Assembly (NCBI RefSeq): GCF_900114495.1 | Contig: NZ_FOZI01000001.1 | Coordinates: forward strand, 1,480,386-1,544,385 | DNA: 64,000 bases | DNA from: Dyella sp. OK004 | GTDB taxonomy: Bacteria > Pseudomonadota > Gammaproteobacteria > Xanthomonadales > Rhodanobacteraceae | Reading direction: 5' to 3' | Shown here: piece after piece, positions 25,451-36,058 of the stretch | Layout of the letters: every line of letters begins with the position of its first letter | Numbering within the stretch: position 1 is the first letter of the stretch | Made by a program: the position numbers and the translations under genes | The notes under the pieces: generated by a model | Databases searched by the model: none | Seen by the model: the letters and a program-made list of their open reading frames with translations, nothing else | Told to the model about the DNA's origin: nothing

Positions 25451-26461
25451 ATGGACACGATGCCTTGGCGCACTTGGGCGGAGCAGATGTCGACGGGCCT
25501 GGCCTTGGTCGATGCGCAGCTGCGCGTGGCCTGGATCAATCCAGCGCTGGCTGAGTGGCTGGAGACGGGGCCACGCAGTGCGGTGGGGCAGCCGTTGGGG
25601 CTGCTGCTGCACGAACCGGACTGGCTGGCGCAGGTTACGCGTGCGGTGGCGGAGCAGCGCGCCATGCAGTTGCGCGGGGTGGCCCTGGTGCCGGGGCGTG
25701 GGCGCGGGGTATCGGTCGACATCAGTCTGCAGCCGCTGGACGAGCATCACTTGCTGCTGGAAGTGCATGCGTTGGCTGAAGCCTCGCCGGGTGCTTCGCC
25801 GTTGTCGGCGACGCTGCGCGGTTTCGCACATGAGGTGAAGAATCCGCTGGCGGGTTTGCGTGGCGCGGCGCAGCTATTGCAGCGGCGCGTAGGCGACGAG
25901 GATCTGAAATCGCTGGCCGGCCTGGTGATTGCCGAGGCCGACCGGCTCACCTCGCTGGCGAATCGTTTGTTGCATCACGACGGCGCACCGCGGCTGGCAC
26001 TGGTGAATATCCATGAGCGGCTGGAGCAGCTGTGCGATCTGTTGCAGGCCGAGCCGGAGCCACCGCAGTTGCGCCACGACTACGACCCAAGCCTGCCAGA
26101 TGTGATGGGCGATGCGGATCGCCTGCAACAGATTCTGCTCAACCTTGCACGCAACGCGATCGAAGCCGGGGCGCGCACGCTGATATTGCGCACGCGCGTC
26201 GAGCATGGCTTGCGCGTTGGCGAGCGCGTGTTGCGCACGGCCTTGCGTGTGGATGTGATCGACGATGGCCCGGGTGTGCCACCGGCGTTGCGCGACACCT
26301 TGTTTGAACCGCTGGTTTCCGGCCGCGCCGATGGCAGCGGCCTGGGCCTGGCGCTGGCGCGCGAGATCGCGCGCGAGCACGGTGGCGAACTGCGTTTCGT
26401 CAGCCGGCCGGGCGAGACGGTGTTCTCTTTGTATCTGCCGCTGGAGCGTCCACATGAGTAA
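25451..26461 (+). CDS. glnL: Nitrogen-regulation sensor kinase NtrB (GlnL)
   Basis: A 336-aa cytoplasmic histidine kinase/phosphatase for NtrC. It has an N-terminal PAS region (GLALVDAQLRVAWINPA), phospho-acceptor His in GFAHEVKNPLAGLRGA, N-box LNLARNAIEA, and G-boxes DDGPGVP and GSGLGLALAREI. It would sense nitrogen status through PII. The start at 25451 excludes 25 upstream codons without similarity. It overlaps ntrC by 8 bases. An NtrC box lies directly upstream. Confidence 0.94.
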   Translation: MDTMPWRTWAEQMSTGLALVDAQLRVAWINPALAEWLETGPRSAVGQPLGLLLHEPDWLAQVTRAVAEQRAMQLRGVALVPGRGRGVSVDISLQPLDEHHLLLEVHALAEASPGASPLSATLRGFAHEVKNPLAGLRGAAQLLQRRVGDEDLKSLAGLVIAEADRLTSLANRLLHHDGAPRLALVNIHERLEQLCDLLQAEPEPPQLRHDYDPSLPDVMGDADRLQQILLNLARNAIEAGARTLILRTRVEHGLRVGERVLRTALRVDVIDDGPGVPPALRDTLFEPLVSGRADGSGLGLALAREIAREHGGELRFVSRPGETVFSLYLPLERPHE

Positions 26462-27857
26462 CGAGCCCATGTCTCATGACATCTGGATCGCCGACGATGA
26501 CCGCGGCGTGCGCTTCGTGCTAGCTGAAGCTTTGCGCGATGCGGGCCTGCCCGTGCGCGAGTTCGGCGATGCGGCCTCGGTGCGCGACGCGCTGCGCGAA
26601 TCGCGGCCAGCTTTGCTGGTCACCGACGTGCGTATGCCGGGGGAGGACGGGCTCGCTCTGTTGAATGAGCTGAAGGCGCAGGGGATCGGCCCGGTGATCG
26701 TGATGAGCGCTTTCACCGACGTCGCCACCACCGCGGCGGCGTATCGCGCCAGTGCGGTGGATTATCTGGCAAAGCCGTTTGATCTGGATCAGGCCGTCGC
26801 CGCCGTGCAGCGCGCGCTGGCAGACGTACCGGCAACGGACGCGCCGATGGCGGCTCCGATGGCACCCACGCATGCGCTGCTGGGCGAAAGCGCGGCGATG
26901 CGCGAAGTATTTCGTCTGATCGGCCGCGTCGCCGCCAGTGATCTCAATGTGCTGATCACCGGCGAGACCGGCACCGGCAAGGAACTGGTGGCGCGCGCGC
27001 TGCACGAGGAAAGCGCGCGTCGCGACAAGCCTTTCGTCGCCTTGAACACGGCAGCAATTCCCAGCGAGTTGCTGGAGAGCGAGTTGTTTGGTCACGAAGC
27101 TGGCGCGTTCACCGGCGCCACGCGCCGCCACGCTGGCCGCTTCGAGCAGGCCGAGGGCGGCACGCTGTTTCTGGATGAGATCGGCGACATGCCGCTGGCC
27201 TTGCAGACGCGTTTGTTGCGCGTGCTGGCGGGTGGCGAGTTTTATCGGGTGGGTGGGCGCGAGTTGATTCGCGGCAACGTGCGCATCGTGGCGGCCACCC
27301 ATCAGGATCTGGATGCGCGCGTGGCTGGCGGACAGTTCCGCGCCGACCTCAAGCATCGCCTGGATGTGGTGCGCATCGAGTTGCCGGCGCTCAGGCAGCG
27401 GCGTAGCGATATTCCGTTGCTGGCACAACACTTCCTTGCAGCGGCGGCGCAGGAACTGAAGTTGCCGCCGAAACGTTTCTCCAAGGCCGCGCTGAAGGCC
27501 ATCGCGCAGCGCGATTTTTCCGGCAACGTGCGCGAGCTGGAAAATCTGTGCCGCCGCCTTGCGGTGATTGCGCCGGGTGCGGAAATTCTTCCGGCGGATC
27601 TGGGCAGCGCGACCGCGACGCCAGCGCTCGGCGACTGGACGGATGCGCTGCGCGAATGGGCCACCCAGGCCCTCGCCGATGGCGAAAGCGATATCCACGA
27701 CCGCGCCCGCGAAGCGATGGATCACACTTTGTTGCAGGCCGCGCTGGCCGTGCACAGTGGTCATCGGCAGCACGCAGCGATGGCGCTCGGTGTCGGGCGC
27801 AACACATTGACCCGCAAACTGGGCGCCTCGCGTACGCGCCGGCCTTCGAAACCTTGA
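26454..27857 (+). CDS. glnG: Nitrogen-regulation response regulator NtrC (GlnG), sigma-54 activator
   Basis: A 467-aa bacterial enhancer-binding protein. The receiver domain comes first ([20 protein letters not shown]; phospho-Asp in [13 protein letters not shown]). A sigma-54 AAA+ domain follows with Walker [13 protein letters not shown], the GAFTGA loop ([11 protein letters not shown]) and Walker [14 protein letters not shown]-terminal Fis-type helix-turn-helix completes it ([20 protein letters not shown]). Its likely targets in this window are glnA and its own operon. Start ATG 26454 overlaps the ntrB end. Confidence 0.95.
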   Translation: MSNEPMSHDIWIADDDRGVRFVLAEALRDAGLPVREFGDAASVRDALRESRPALLVTDVRMPGEDGLALLNELKAQGIGPVIVMSAFTDVATTAAAYRASAVDYLAKPFDLDQAVAAVQRALADVPATDAPMAAPMAPTHALLGESAAMREVFRLIGRVAASDLNVLITGETGTGKELVARALHEESARRDKPFVALNTAAIPSELLESELFGHEAGAFTGATRRHAGRFEQAEGGTLFLDEIGDMPLALQTRLLRVLAGGEFYRVGGRELIRGNVRIVAATHQDLDARVAGGQFRADLKHRLDVVRIELPALRQRRSDIPLLAQHFLAAAAQELKLPPKRFSKAALKAIAQRDFSGNVRELENLCRRLAVIAPGAEILPADLGSATATPALGDWTDALREWATQALADGESDIHDRAREAMDHTLLQAALAVHSGHRQHAAMALGVGRNTLTRKLGASRTRRPSKP

Positions 27858-27871
27858 TCCTGGAGTAGGGC

Positions 27872-28321
27872 ATGTCTTTGCTTGTACGAGTCGCGGAACG
27901 TGGCGATATCGCCAACATCGCGGCATGGAACGTCGCGATGGCGTGGGAGACCGAGCAGAAGCGGATCGATCCGGCGCTGCTGGAGCGCGGCGTGAGCGCA
28001 GTGTTCGATGAGCCGCGACGCGGCTTCTATTTAGTTGCCGAACGCGACGGCGTGCCGGTGGGCTGCCTGTTGGTGACGTACGAATGGAGCGACTGGCGCT
28101 GCGGTGACTTCTGGTGGATCCAGAGTGTGTACGTGGTGGCGGAAGCGCGGCGTAATGGCGTGTTCCGTTACATGTATGAAGCGGTGGAGCAGCGTGCGCG
28201 CGAGGCCAAGGCGGTGGGACTGCGTTTGTATGTGGAAACGGAGAACCAGCGGGCGCAGGGCACATATGCCGGGTTGGGAATGGAGCGCTGTCACTACTTT
28301 ATGTATGAGGCGATGTTGTAG
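27872..28321 (+). CDS. GNAT-family N-acetyltransferase
   Basis: A 149-aa GCN5-related acetyltransferase. The acetyl-CoA site is in VYVVAEARRNGVFRYMYEAV, followed by the beta5-alpha4 part (RLYVETENQRAQGTYAGLGM). Ribosome site GGAG; it lies 14 bases after ntrC and may be co-transcribed. Its TAG stop is supplied by the left arm of an intergenic palindrome. Substrate unknown. Confidence 0.88.
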   Translation: MSLLVRVAERGDIANIAAWNVAMAWETEQKRIDPALLERGVSAVFDEPRRGFYLVAERDGVPVGCLLVTYEWSDWRCGDFWWIQSVYVVAEARRNGVFRYMYEAVEQRAREAKAVGLRLYVETENQRAQGTYAGLGMERCHYFMYEAML

Positions 28322-28393
28322 GAGCGCACCCTGTGCGCGATGCTCTTTTAGGTCGTCGCTAAAAAGCTATCGCGCACAGGGTGCGCTCCTACA
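28317..28393. repeat. Palindromic intergenic element, TAGGAGCGCACCCTGTGCGC family
   Basis: Perfect 25-base inverted arms (28317-28341 and 28369-28393) around a 27-base loop. Its left arm contains the TAG stop of the acetyltransferase gene and its right arm, on the minus strand, the TAG stop of the GGDEF/EAL gene. It may form a two-way terminator or RNA-stabilising hairpin for the converging genes. A second copy is at 42364-42438. Confidence 0.85.
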
Positions 28394-30857
28394 GCAACAG
28401 TGCGAACTCTTCGGCAGGCATCGGCGCGCCATAAAGAAAGCCTTGCAGCAACGCACAGCCGGCCTGGCGCAGATATTCGGCCTGCTCCTCGGTTTCCACG
28501 CCTTCGGCCACTACGCTCATCTCCAGACTCTGCGCCATGGTGATGATGGCGTCGGCGATGGCGGCACTGTCCGTGTCGGTGGCGATGTCGCGCACGAAGG
28601 TGCGCGGGATCTTGAGTACATCGATGGGGAAGTGTTTCAGATACGACAGGCTGCTGTAGCCGGTGCCGAAGTCGTCGAGTGCCAGGCTGATGCCGAGCTC
28701 CTTGATCCGGTGCATCAGCACACGGCTATGGTCGCCGCCTGACATCACCATGCGCTCGGTCAGTTCCAGCTCGATCAGGCCAGGCGGCAGCGCGCTCTCA
28801 TGCAACAGAGTACGCAGGGTTTCGTGGAAGCCTGGCTGCAGGAACTGCGGTGGTGCCACGTTCACGGCGATGGCGACGCTGCGCCCGCTGCGGTGCCATT
28901 CGGCGGCCTGGCGGCAGGCTTCCTGCAGCGCCCATTTGCCGAGCGGACCGATCAGGCCGCTTTCCTCGGCGACGGGTACGAACTGGTCGGGGCGATAGAC
29001 GTCGCGGCCGTCCACTTGCCAGCGCAATAGCGCTTCGGCGCCGACCACGGTGCCGGTGCGCGCGTCGACCTTGGGCTGATAGTGCAGTTGCAGGTCGCCG
29101 CGACGCATTGCTTTGCGCAGGTCGCGCTCAATGCGCAGCTGTGCGGCGGGGCGCTCGGTCATCGAGGGGGCGAACAGACGATAGCTGTTGCGACCCTGCA
29201 TCTTTGCCTCGTACATCGCCGTGTCGGCGTGGCGGATCATGCTTTCCACGTCGTTCGCGTCGTCGGGATACAGGCTGATGCCGGCGCTGAAGCTCAGGAT
29301 GATCTCGGTCAGTTCCGTCGGCGGCTGTTCCTGCCAGCGGCGCATCAGCAGTTCGCAGGTCTTGCCGGCCTCGACGGCGCTGTCCACGTGCGGCAACACC
29401 ACCATGAACTCGTCACCGGCCGTGCGGCTGACAGTGTCCTCGCTGCGCAGCAGGCCGCGCAGGTGCTGGGCGAACAGACGCAGCAGATGGTCGCCGGTCT
29501 TGTGGCCCAGCGTGTCGTTGATCTGCTTGAAGTGGTCCAGGTTGATAAACAGCAATGCGGCGCGACCACGGCGGCGGCGCGCGGCGGAAACCACTTGTTC
29601 CAGGCGCGACTGCAGTAGGCTGCGGTTGGGCAGGCCGGTCAACGTGTCGTGCTGCGCCATGTGCGCCATCTTCAATACCAACGCGCGGGTGGCGCTGACG
29701 TCGTGGAATACCAGCACGCCACCAATCACATTGCCGGCATGGTCGTGAATGGAGGCGGCTGAATCCTCGACCGGCGTTTCAAAGCCATTGCGATGCATCA
29801 GCATGGCATGGCCGCGCAACTCGACGATGGTGTCGCGGGTGATCGCGTCCAGCAGCGGGTTGTGAATGGGCGCCCGGGTTTCGCCATCCATCAGCTGGAA
29901 CACCTCGTTGACCGGCTGCCCGAGCGCCTCGCCATGGCTCCAGCCGGTCATTGCCTCGGCGATGGGGTTGAGCGAGGTAATGCAAAGCTGCAGGTCGGTG
30001 GTGATCACCGCGTCGCCGATCGAGCGTAGGGTGACTTCGGCCAGTTCGCGTTCGCGGAACAGCGCTTCCTCATAGGCCTTGCGCTGGCTGACGTCCTGGA
30101 TCTGCGCCACGGCATGGAACGGTGTGCCATCCGGCGCACGTACCAGCGACACGCTGAGCTGCACGTGCACGACATGGCCGTCGCGGTGGAAGTAGCGCTT
30201 TTCCAATTGATAGGAGTCGCGGTGACCGTCCATCAGTTCCATCGCCATGGCGTGGCTCTTGGCGACGTCGTCGGGATGGGTGATCTCGCGGATATTGAGG
30301 GCGAGCAGTTCATCCTCGCGATAACCAAGCATGTGGCACAACGCGGCATTGACGCGCAGCAGGCGGCCGTCAGGCGCCACCAGGCCCATGCCGATCGCGG
30401 CGTGCTGGAACGCGCCATAGAAGCGCTGCTCGCTTTCGCGCAGCCGTGTTTCCAGCGCGTGGCGCTCGGTGATGTCGATGAACACGGTGAACACACCGCG
30501 CACGCTGCCGTCGCTGTCGAAGTCGGGCTGGAAACTGCCGTGCACATAGCAGCGCGCATCGCCGCTGAACATCTCACCCTCGTACACGGAGGGCGAGCCG
30601 CACAGCGCCTGTTCCAGGCAGTTGCCCGCGCTTTGCAGGCTGATGGCATCGAGTACTTCGGCAACGAGTCGGCCGACAATGCGTTCCGGACGCACGCCGA
30701 ACCAGCTCTGATGCGCGGCGTTGGCGAAACGGAAACGTTGGTCGCGATCGATGTAGGTGATCAACGCGGGCGCGCCGTGAATGACGTGCGCCGGCCAGTC
30801 GGTATCGGGCGATGCCGGCCGTGGCTCGTGATCGGATTCGATCTGCTGCATCGTCAT
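28389..30857 (-). CDS. PAS-PAS-PAS-GGDEF-EAL cyclic di-GMP protein
   Basis: A soluble protein of about 822 aa with several PAS domains ([52 protein letters not shown]), a GGDEF domain and an EAL domain. The GGDEF signature reads AGDEF. The EAL domain keeps [22 protein letters not shown] and AEGVETEEQ, so phosphodiesterase activity is likely; cyclase activity is uncertain. The start at 30857 (ATG, GGGCGG upstream) avoids overlap with the next gene; the frame runs further upstream. The stop codon lies within an intergenic palindrome. Confidence 0.9.
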   Translation of the reverse strand: MTMQQIESDHEPRPASPDTDWPAHVIHGAPALITYIDRDQRFRFANAAHQSWFGVRPERIVGRLVAEVLDAISLQSAGNCLEQALCGSPSVYEGEMFSGDARCYVHGSFQPDFDSDGSVRGVFTVFIDITERHALETRLRESEQRFYGAFQHAAIGMGLVAPDGRLLRVNAALCHMLGYREDELLALNIREITHPDDVAKSHAMAMELMDGHRDSYQLEKRYFHRDGHVVHVQLSVSLVRAPDGTPFHAVAQIQDVSQRKAYEEALFRERELAEVTLRSIGDAVITTDLQLCITSLNPIAEAMTGWSHGEALGQPVNEVFQLMDGETRAPIHNPLLDAITRDTIVELRGHAMLMHRNGFETPVEDSAASIHDHAGNVIGGVLVFHDVSATRALVLKMAHMAQHDTLTGLPNRSLLQSRLEQVVSAARRRRGRAALLFINLDHFKQINDTLGHKTGDHLLRLFAQHLRGLLRSEDTVSRTAGDEFMVVLPHVDSAVEAGKTCELLMRRWQEQPPTELTEIILSFSAGISLYPDDANDVESMIRHADTAMYEAKMQGRNSYRLFAPSMTERPAAQLRIERDLRKAMRRGDLQLHYQPKVDARTGTVVGAEALLRWQVDGRDVYRPDQFVPVAEESGLIGPLGKWALQEACRQAAEWHRSGRSVAIAVNVAPPQFLQPGFHETLRTLLHESALPPGLIELELTERMVMSGGDHSRVLMHRIKELGISLALDDFGTGYSSLSYLKHFPIDVLKIPRTFVRDIATDTDSAAIADAIITMAQSLEMSVVAEGVETEEQAEYLRQAGCALLQGFLYGAPMPAEEFALLL

Positions 30858-30981
30858 ACCGCCCTGGTCGCTTCCATAGGACGCTAAGGCCGCATCATGC
30901 GCTAACTTGCGGTGACTGGGCAGTGGGTCGAGTTGCTCTCGTTGAAGCGACTTCAGAAGCTGTGTCAGCCTCGCGACAGAC

Positions 30982-32145
30982 TTAGTGAAGAGCGTGCGAA
31001 GGCGCGGCCAGATGGCCGTCCGCATCCAGCACGATACGACCCAGTGCGTGCAGCTCGGCAGGGATGCCGTAGCGCTCAGCCAGCGCCGTCACCAATGAGC
31101 CCAAGGCCTTGGAATGCAACGGATAACCGTGCACCAGCACGCGCGCGCGGCCACCGTCGCCGCGCTGGGCAAGGGTGACGGCGACCACGCCAAGGCCGGG
31201 TGCCTCGTGAGCATGCAAGGCGGGTGCGCCGTAGGCGGGTTCGAGCGTGCCGAGCACTTCCAGCAGGTAGCCGTGTTCGGCGCCGGTGGCGCTGGCGTGT
31301 TCCGAATGCAGGCTCACGGGCAGGTGGTGTGCTTCCAGCAGGGCGGCGTACTGGCGCAGCTCGAATAAAATGCCAGCCAGGTCATGAGCGCGCTGGGCGG
31401 GCTCGCTGGACTGGGTGCGCAGCCAGTCGGCTGGCGATTGCACGCTGATCTTGCCTTCCGCATAGCGCAGGGCGAGGCCGCGTGCGCTCAACGCGGTTTC
31501 CTCGCGGTAGGGCGTGAGCAGTGCGGCCTCGAGCAGTGTCCACAACGCGGCAAGGTTGACGTGTTCGTACTGCACACAGGTCATCGCGAGCAGATCGTTG
31601 CGGCTCAGATAGCGCACATGCTCGAGGCGCACACCGAGGGTGCGCATCAGCCAGTCGGCGGTGCGTGCACCGGCTTCGCCGCGACCGACCAGTTCCACTT
31701 CCAGTGATTCCGAAAGCTCGGCGGCCAGCGTTTCCGGCGCCAACAGGCTCAGCGGCAGCAAGCGCATCGGACCGTCCGCATATGTCGCTTCCGGTTCCAG
31801 CGGCTGGGCTGGCATATGGCCTTCGTGCGTACCAAAGGCGACTACGTTATCCAGATGGCCGCGCGGTACGCGTTTAGCCAGTTCGTCGAGGGTGGCCCAC
31901 ACCGGAAAGCCGGGGCGCAGTAATTCCACCGTATCGAACAACGCGCCGGCGACGGCCAAGCGGGCCTGGTCGATCTGGGGCACCAGGCCATGCAGGTCGG
32001 CGGCTATCAGGGCGGCCAGTTCGGCAGCTTCATCGCGGCTCAGGGTGATGCGCGCCGGCGCTTCGCCGGACGAGAGTTCAAGCGCCAGCACGATGGGCAG
32101 GGCGACCAGCGATTGAGCTTCCACGTGAGCGAACCCGAACAGCAA
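30982..32145 (-). CDS. Hypothetical protein, about 380 aa
   Basis: An unknown soluble protein, rich in Leu, Ala and Glu. It has no signal peptide or membrane helix and no motif I can name. Segments such as [18 protein letters not shown] and [19 protein letters not shown] look structured, and codon use matches the neighbours, so it is probably a real gene. The first codon could be TTG at 32145 or GTG at 32124; neither has a strong ribosome site. It is divergent from the thiolase gene with about 90 bases between them. Confidence 0.6.
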   Translation of the reverse strand: MLFGFAHVEAQSLVALPIVLALELSSGEAPARITLSRDEAAELAALIAADLHGLVPQIDQARLAVAGALFDTVELLRPGFPVWATLDELAKRVPRGHLDNVVAFGTHEGHMPAQPLEPEATYADGPMRLLPLSLLAPETLAAELSESLEVELVGRGEAGARTADWLMRTLGVRLEHVRYLSRNDLLAMTCVQYEHVNLAALWTLLEAALLTPYREETALSARGLALRYAEGKISVQSPADWLRTQSSEPAQRAHDLAGILFELRQYAALLEAHHLPVSLHSEHASATGAEHGYLLEVLGTLEPAYGAPALHAHEAPGLGVVAVTLAQRGDGGRARVLVHGYPLHSKALGSLVTALAERYGIPAELHALGRIVLDADGHLAAPSHALH

Positions 32146-32240
32146 AGAACCGGAAGTCTAACATTCGCCCGTTTGGGCTACCGCCGCGTGGCAGGCCGCG
32201 TTAGCCTTGAAGGCTCTAGCTCGCTTGGACCGTGAAGGAA

Positions 32241-33527
32241 ATGGAAAACACCCAGAAGCGTGTCGGTGTGATCGGTGGCGTACGCATCCCGTTCTGCCGC
32301 AATAACACCGCCTATGCCGATGTCGGCAACTTCGGCATGTCGGTCAAGGTGCTGGGCTCCCTGGTCGAACGCTTCCGCCTGCATGGCGAGGAGCTGGGCG
32401 AGGTGGCGATGGGTGCGGTGATCAAGCACTCCTCGGACTGGAACCTGGCGCGCGAGGCGGTGCTTTCTTCCGGCCTTGCGCCCACCACCCCGGGTATCAC
32501 CACGGCGCGCGCCTGCGGTACCTCGCTGGATAACGCCATCATCATCGCCAACAAGATCGCCACCGGGCAGATCGAGGCGGGCATTGCCGGCGGTTCTGAC
32601 ACCACCAGCGACGTGCCGATCGTGCTCGGCGAGCGTTTCCGCAAGCGCCTGCTGGCGATCAACCGCGCCAAGGGCTGGCAGGACAAGATGGCTGCCTTCA
32701 CCCGTGGCTTCTCCTTCAAGGAACTAAAGCCGGCATTCCCCGGCGTGGCCGAGCCGCGCACCGGCATGTCGATGGGCGATCACTGCGAGAAGATGGCCAA
32801 GGAGTGGCACATCGGCCGCCAGGCGCAGGATCAGCTGGCGCTGGACAGCCATCTCAAGCTGGCCGCCGCCTATGAGGCGGGTTTCTTCGAGGATCTGGTC
32901 GTGCCGTTCCGCGGCCTGAAGCGCGACGGTTTTCTGCGACCGGACTCCACCCTGGAAAAGCTCGCCACGCTGAAGCCGGCCTTCGACAAGATTTCCGGCC
33001 ATGGCACGCTCACCGCCGGCAATTCCACCGGCCTGTCCGATGGCGCCGCCGCGGTGCTGCTGGCCAGCGACGAATGGGCCGCCAAGCACGGCCTGAAGGT
33101 GCAGGCGTACTTCCGCGACGCCGAAGTGGCCGCGGTGGATTTCGTGCATGGCGAAGGCCTGCTGATGGCCCCGACCATTGCGGTGCCGCGCATGCTTGAT
33201 CGCCACGGCCTGACGTTGCAGGACTTCGACTTCTACGAGATCCACGAAGCCTTTGCCGCGCAGGTGCTGTGCACCCTGCGTGCGTGGGAGAGCGAGGATT
33301 ACTGCAAGAACCGCCTGGGCCGCGACAAGCCGCTGGGTAGCATCGATCCGGCCAAGCTCAACATCCATGGTTCGAGCCTGGCGGCAGGCCATCCCTTTGC
33401 CGCCACCGGCGCGCGCATTGTCGCCACGCTGGCCAAGATGCTGGAGCAGAAGGGTTCGGGCCGCGGCTTGATCTCGATCTGCACGGCCGGCGGCATGGGC
33501 GTTACCGCCATCCTCGAACGGCCGTAA
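32241..33527 (+). CDS. Acetyl-CoA acyltransferase / acetyltransferase (thiolase, FadI-like)
   Basis: A 428-aa thiolase cleaving or forming beta-ketoacyl-CoA. The nucleophilic Cys is in TTARACGTSLDNA, the His in DFYEIHEAFAAQ, NIHGSSLAAGHPFAATGAR is the substrate loop, and the second Cys is in SICTAGGMGV. The length and the insert between LGERFRKRLLA and GDHCEKMAKEW are nearer to FadI than to PhaA. The start is ATG 32241 with AAGGA; GTG 32232 is also possible. It stands alone, so beta-oxidation versus ketone metabolism is undecided. Confidence 0.9.
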   Translation: MENTQKRVGVIGGVRIPFCRNNTAYADVGNFGMSVKVLGSLVERFRLHGEELGEVAMGAVIKHSSDWNLAREAVLSSGLAPTTPGITTARACGTSLDNAIIIANKIATGQIEAGIAGGSDTTSDVPIVLGERFRKRLLAINRAKGWQDKMAAFTRGFSFKELKPAFPGVAEPRTGMSMGDHCEKMAKEWHIGRQAQDQLALDSHLKLAAAYEAGFFEDLVVPFRGLKRDGFLRPDSTLEKLATLKPAFDKISGHGTLTAGNSTGLSDGAAAVLLASDEWAAKHGLKVQAYFRDAEVAAVDFVHGEGLLMAPTIAVPRMLDRHGLTLQDFDFYEIHEAFAAQVLCTLRAWESEDYCKNRLGRDKPLGSIDPAKLNIHGSSLAAGHPFAATGARIVATLAKMLEQKGSGRGLISICTAGGMGVTAILERP

Positions 33528-33559
33528 TCCACGGCCGTCCCAGACGCTCGAATCCCCTT

Positions 33560-34099
33560 ATGTTCCGTCTACGCACCACGACTGGCCTGAGCTTGCTCGC
33601 GCTGGCCGTGGGCGTGGCGGGCACATTCTGGCTGAGCGAGCAGACGGCGAATTGGACGGGACCGGCGCGACGTGTAGCACACGCGACGCGTGCGCCCTCT
33701 ACTGAGCCAGCAAAGCGACGTATGACATCACCTGCGCGTGCGCCGGCACCGCGAGTAGCGCACCTGCCGCCGATCGAGAACGCACAGGCCGCCACCGTAC
33801 CGGTGGAAAGCGCGACTGTCGCACTCACCCCGATTGATATGCCTGCCGCATCCGCGGATTTCTTCAGCAGGCGCACAGCACGTGCCGGCCGGGTGGTGTT
33901 GAGTCTTACCGTGGACGGCCAGGGTCGGGTGATCCATGCCGGTGTGGGTGAATCCAGCGGCGATCCCCAGCTGGACGACGAGGCCGTACGCACCGTGCAA
34001 CATTGGCGTTTCGCTGTGCCGGCTGATCATCCCGATGGCATCAGCGGCATGCTTCCGATGCGCTTTGACGCGAATAACGGAGCGTCGAGCGGTTCCTGA
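33560..34099 (+). CDS. TonB C-terminal domain protein
   Basis: A 179-aa protein with one N-terminal membrane anchor (GLSLLALAVGVAGTFWL), a Pro/Ala/Arg-rich linker (about 30-90) and a TonB-type C-terminal domain (RVVLSLTVDGQGRVIHAGV, LDDEAVRTVQHWRFAVP). It is likely an energy-transducer-like or envelope protein. No exbB/exbD or receptor genes are near, so the partner is unknown. It ends 4 bases before the convergent phospholipase gene. Confidence 0.82.
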   Translation: MFRLRTTTGLSLLALAVGVAGTFWLSEQTANWTGPARRVAHATRAPSTEPAKRRMTSPARAPAPRVAHLPPIENAQAATVPVESATVALTPIDMPAASADFFSRRTARAGRVVLSLTVDGQGRVIHAGVGESSGDPQLDDEAVRTVQHWRFAVPADHPDGISGMLPMRFDANNGASSGS

Positions 34100-34103
34100 T
34101 CCG

Positions 34104-35981
34104 CTAGAGAATACCGTTGGCGCCCGAACCGAACGCGGTGATCAGGCGCGTATAGACCAGCTTGGACGAGATGGCGACGTCGGGGAAATCGCCGACGGGC
34201 GTGTAGCAACTAAAGAAATTCGGGTCGCTGGGCCGCATCGGCGAACAGCCGGCGTCGAGTTCGTAGCTGGTGGCGTAGCGGTAGGGCCAGAAATCGAACA
34301 GCGGCAGCGACGCGGAGATGTCGCCGATGGCCGCGCTGAGATCGGACAGCAGCGGGATGGAGCGTTGGCGCGGTGCAACGACCCAGGCGTTCTCCGGCTG
34401 TGTCTCGCGCATGATGGCGTCGCGCAGCTGCTGGGCGAAGTCGGCGTCGTAGACGATTACGCCCGCTTCGGTGTTGTAGTGATCCGAGCGCGGGTCGAAA
34501 TTGTGTGAGCCGACCATGGCGAAGCTGTCGTCGACCACGATCGATTTGGCGTGCAGTCCGAAGCGGCGCCCCGCGCTGACCAGCGGTACGGGGCGGTTGC
34601 GCTTGCCGCCGCGGCGGATGCTGAGCGAGCTGCGGGTTTCCGTGCCGGCCACGCGTTTGATGTTGGTCGGTTTGCGTTCGATCACCGGGCCGTCATCCGC
34701 GCTGGCGAAAGCGTTGTCTTCGGCGGGGCCGGCGGCGTGCGGCTTCATCTCGTAGATTTCGAAGCCGTAGTCCTTGAGATAGCGCTTGCGATGTTTGTAG
34801 GAGAGCGCATACACCGCGAATGCATCGGTCGAAGCGAGCGAGTTGGTCGAGACCACGATGCGCGGCGGTGCTTCCTGTTTATGCAGGCGCTCGAAGATCC
34901 GGCGGGCGCGGCTGCTCATCACCAGGTATGGCGTCTGCAGCACCACTTCTTGTTTGGCCGAGCCGACCATGCGCATGACGTGGGCGGTGAACTCGCGCGC
35001 GTCGCGCTTCTGCGGCTGCGCGGTCTTGGCGGGTAGGTCGCTGAAGAATTCGACCCGCGAAGTGCGCAGGCTATCTGATACCAGGTTGTCGTCGAGCCAT
35101 TCCGCATCGTCGGCTTCTTCCTGCACGCGCGCGACTCGCTCGGGATGGATGTACGTGGGTGTCGGCCACGGTTGCATGGGAGTGGACAACAACAGGCGAT
35201 TGACGTCGCGCAGATGGGTCAGCCGCACCGCGCGCTTGTGTTTCCAGAACAGTTCGAAGCTGGCGCCCATCGCCTGCGCGGCGGGACCGCCGACCATCAC
35301 GTCGCGGTCGACATAGTCGAAATCGTTGTCCCAGTCGAAGTAGCGGTCCTGGTAATTGCGTCCGCCGGTGATGCCGATGCGGTTATCCACCAGCAGCACC
35401 TTGTTGTGCATGCGCTGGTTGAATTTGAAGAAGCAGCACACGATGCCGGCGGCGAACTCCACGGGTGAAGTCTGCGCTTCGTGGAAGGTAGGGTTGTACA
35501 GCCGCACCTCCAGGTTGGTATGCGCGCGGGCGATGCGGTCCAGCCAGGTGGCGTCGTTGAAGGAGAACAGCTGGTCGGCCAGGACGCGCACCTTTACGCC
35601 GCGCCGCGCCGCTTTGATCAGTTCGTCGAGGATCAGCTGGCCGGCGTCGTCCTGGTCCCAGATATAGGTCTGCACATCGATCGACTGTCGCGCTGCGCGG
35701 ATCAGGTTGATCCGCGCCACCATCGCCGCCTCGCTGTCGCTGAGCAGGGTGACGACGTGGACTGGCTGCGTTTCGGTGGAGTCGGCCAGCGCTTTGGTGG
35801 CAGCGTCCATCAAGGGCGAGGCCTGTGCGCAATGATCGTCGCCGGTGCAGTCGAGCTGGCGGTCGGCCTGCGCAGCCACCACCGCATCCGCGCGGCGGAT
35901 GTTGGCTTTGGACACCGTGCAGCCCGGCAACAAGGCCGTGGCAAGCAAGAGAAGGAGAACCCACGACCAGCGCAATGACAT
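34104..35981 (-). CDS. Phospholipase D-family lipoprotein (cardiolipin-synthase-like)
   Basis: A 625-aa protein with lipoprotein signal LLLLATALLPGC (Cys near residue 21) and two HKD motifs: HNKVLLVDNRIGITGGRNY and HAKSIVVDDSFAMVGSHNF. Two complete HKD sites form one active centre in phospholipase D and cardiolipin synthases of the ClsC/YmdC type, which this resembles in length. The start at 35981 is chosen for the signal peptide; the frame continues upstream across the next gene boundary. It is on the same strand as yceI-like and sixA genes. Confidence 0.9.
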   Translation of the reverse strand: MSLRWSWVLLLLLATALLPGCTVSKANIRRADAVVAAQADRQLDCTGDDHCAQASPLMDAATKALADSTETQPVHVVTLLSDSEAAMVARINLIRAARQSIDVQTYIWDQDDAGQLILDELIKAARRGVKVRVLADQLFSFNDATWLDRIARAHTNLEVRLYNPTFHEAQTSPVEFAAGIVCCFFKFNQRMHNKVLLVDNRIGITGGRNYQDRYFDWDNDFDYVDRDVMVGGPAAQAMGASFELFWKHKRAVRLTHLRDVNRLLLSTPMQPWPTPTYIHPERVARVQEEADDAEWLDDNLVSDSLRTSRVEFFSDLPAKTAQPQKRDAREFTAHVMRMVGSAKQEVVLQTPYLVMSSRARRIFERLHKQEAPPRIVVSTNSLASTDAFAVYALSYKHRKRYLKDYGFEIYEMKPHAAGPAEDNAFASADDGPVIERKPTNIKRVAGTETRSSLSIRRGGKRNRPVPLVSAGRRFGLHAKSIVVDDSFAMVGSHNFDPRSDHYNTEAGVIVYDADFAQQLRDAIMRETQPENAWVVAPRQRSIPLLSDLSAAIGDISASLPLFDFWPYRYATSYELDAGCSPMRPSDPNFFSCYTPVGDFPDVAISSKLVYTRLITAFGSGANGIL

Positions 35982-36058
35982 GGCGCGATGATACGGAGCG
36001 TTTGTGTATTTCGTCCCGCATCGGTGGGCGCTTGAAACGACGGCGGTCCAGCCGCGAT

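Noticed and set aside
26520..28265. 581-codon open frame opposite ntrC
   Set aside because: Shadow frame; composition is Arg/His/Gln-rich and the plus strand carries intact NtrC and an acetyltransferase.
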